NCBI GenBank assembly: GCA_003219355.1 | Contig: QHOQ01000245.1 | Coordinates: 1-5,552 of the forward strand | Length of the DNA stretch: 5,552 nucleotides | From: Verrucomicrobiota bacterium | GTDB taxonomy: Bacteria; Verrucomicrobiota; Verrucomicrobiia; Chthoniobacterales; UBA10450 | Direction of reading: 5' to 3' | Shown: piece after piece, positions 5,138 to 5,552 of the stretch | Position numbering within the stretch: position 1 is the first letter of the stretch | How the letters are laid out: the number at the start of each line of letters is the position of its first letter | The notes under the pieces: model-generated | What the model was told of the DNA's origin: nothing | What the model saw: the letters and a program-made list of their open reading frames with translations, nothing else | Database searches by the model: none | Program-made: the position numbers and the translations under genes

Positions 5138-5552
5138 CTAAGACTTTGGACGAACCTGTCTGCGCATCACATACAGCACGGACGCAATTGCGAGCAAAAT
5201 CCCGTTCACTGCAAACTCCCGCACCGTCGCGTGCGCAAGAATCCAGATGATGGCGGCAATGGCCAGCGCGGGCACGATTTTCATGCCGGAAAAATTGAAG
5301 GGCCGACCGTCGGCGCGGATGTCGCGTTGCACCAAAAACCAGCAGGCGGTGCAGCAGAGCAAATACATCAACAGAACGGCGACGTTGGAAAGCACGGCCA
5401 GTTGTTCGAACGTGCCGGTGATGGACAAGGCAAAGGCGAGCGCGGCGTAGGTGAGGATAGCGACATCGGGCGAGCGATAACGCGGATGGACGTGCGCGAA
5501 CCACGCCGGCAATGCGCCGTCGCGGCCGAAGGCGAAAATGATCCGCGGCGAA
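5138..5552 (-). CDS. APC-superfamily amino acid permease, C-terminal part (5' end outside window)
   Basis: The frame is open to the right edge; 137 codons and TAG 5138-5140 are visible. The first visible residues, SPRIIFAFGRDGALPAWFAHVHPRYRSP (shown in part), match the loop after TM8 in APC-family transporters (the R-x-x-F/Y-A-x-x-R-D-G-x-L-P motif, then a conserved P before the next helix). Four more hydrophobic segments follow at about visible residues 29-46, 52-74, 91-108 and 112-130, fitting TM9 to TM12. They are separated by a basic cytoplasmic loop (QRDIRADGRPF). The protein is an inner-membrane transporter, most likely for amino acids; the substrate is not predictable without the N-terminal half. 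It is the first visible gene of the - strand unit. An ATG-like call inside this fragment would be an artefact of truncation. Confidence 0.93.
   Translation of the reverse strand, partial: SPRIIFAFGRDGALPAWFAHVHPRYRSPDVAILTYAALAFALSITGTFEQLAVLSNVAVLLMYLLCCTACWFLVQRDIRADGRPFNFSGMKIVPALAIAAIIWILAHATVREFAVNGILLAIASVLYVMRRQVRPKS

Overview
The window looks like ordinary chromosomal DNA from a soil or freshwater bacterium of the Verrucomicrobiota, perhaps a Chthoniobacterales/Udaeobacter-like lineage. This is inference. It rests on the DUF6572-type protein, the degenerate heptanucleotide repeat whose translation reads like the 'NIER...TPNI' junk peptides I recall from Verrucomicrobia and Planctomycetes, and the Ser/Pro/Thr/Lys-rich secreted NlpC/P60 protein. 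I see no rRNA, tRNA, CRISPR array, transposase or phage gene.

Layout. Positions 1-402 (+) hold the 3' end of a small multi-pass membrane protein. Adenine phosphoribosyltransferase (apt, +) follows at 464-991 and converges on a DUF6572-like protein (1009-1359, -). That gene's start is embedded in a 7-nt-periodic repeat (1320-1415). A short intergenic leader with competing helices precedes a three-gene + strand unit: queF (from about 1518), queC (from 1943) and a 62-residue membrane protein (2603-2791). These are joined by two ATGA stop/start overlaps. A - strand unit converges on it: NlpC/P60 hydrolase (2795-3784), M20 dipeptidase (3785-5104) and the C-terminal part of an APC-type amino acid permease (5138-5552, cut by the window edge). 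Transcription of this unit runs permease, peptidase, hydrolase, and its promoter lies outside the window.

Function. QueC makes preQ0 and QueF reduces preQ0 to preQ1, so the + strand unit is two steps of queuosine synthesis. queC is split into two frames at about 2117-2146, and roughly eight conserved codons are missing at the junction. Both halves otherwise keep their signature motifs, so this is a recent inactivation or an assembly error. queF has no ATG. Its best Shine-Dalgarno spacing and best homology start point to an AUU codon. Its purine-rich Shine-Dalgarno can pair with an upstream CU-rich segment that can also pair elsewhere, a candidate translational switch. The - strand unit plausibly links amino acid uptake, dipeptide hydrolysis and cell-wall peptide cleavage.

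The most worthwhile signals are the broken queC beside an intact queF, the queF leader and start, the heptad repeat running into a gene, and a strand-biased octamer (CGTTAGGC, five copies, all on the + strand).
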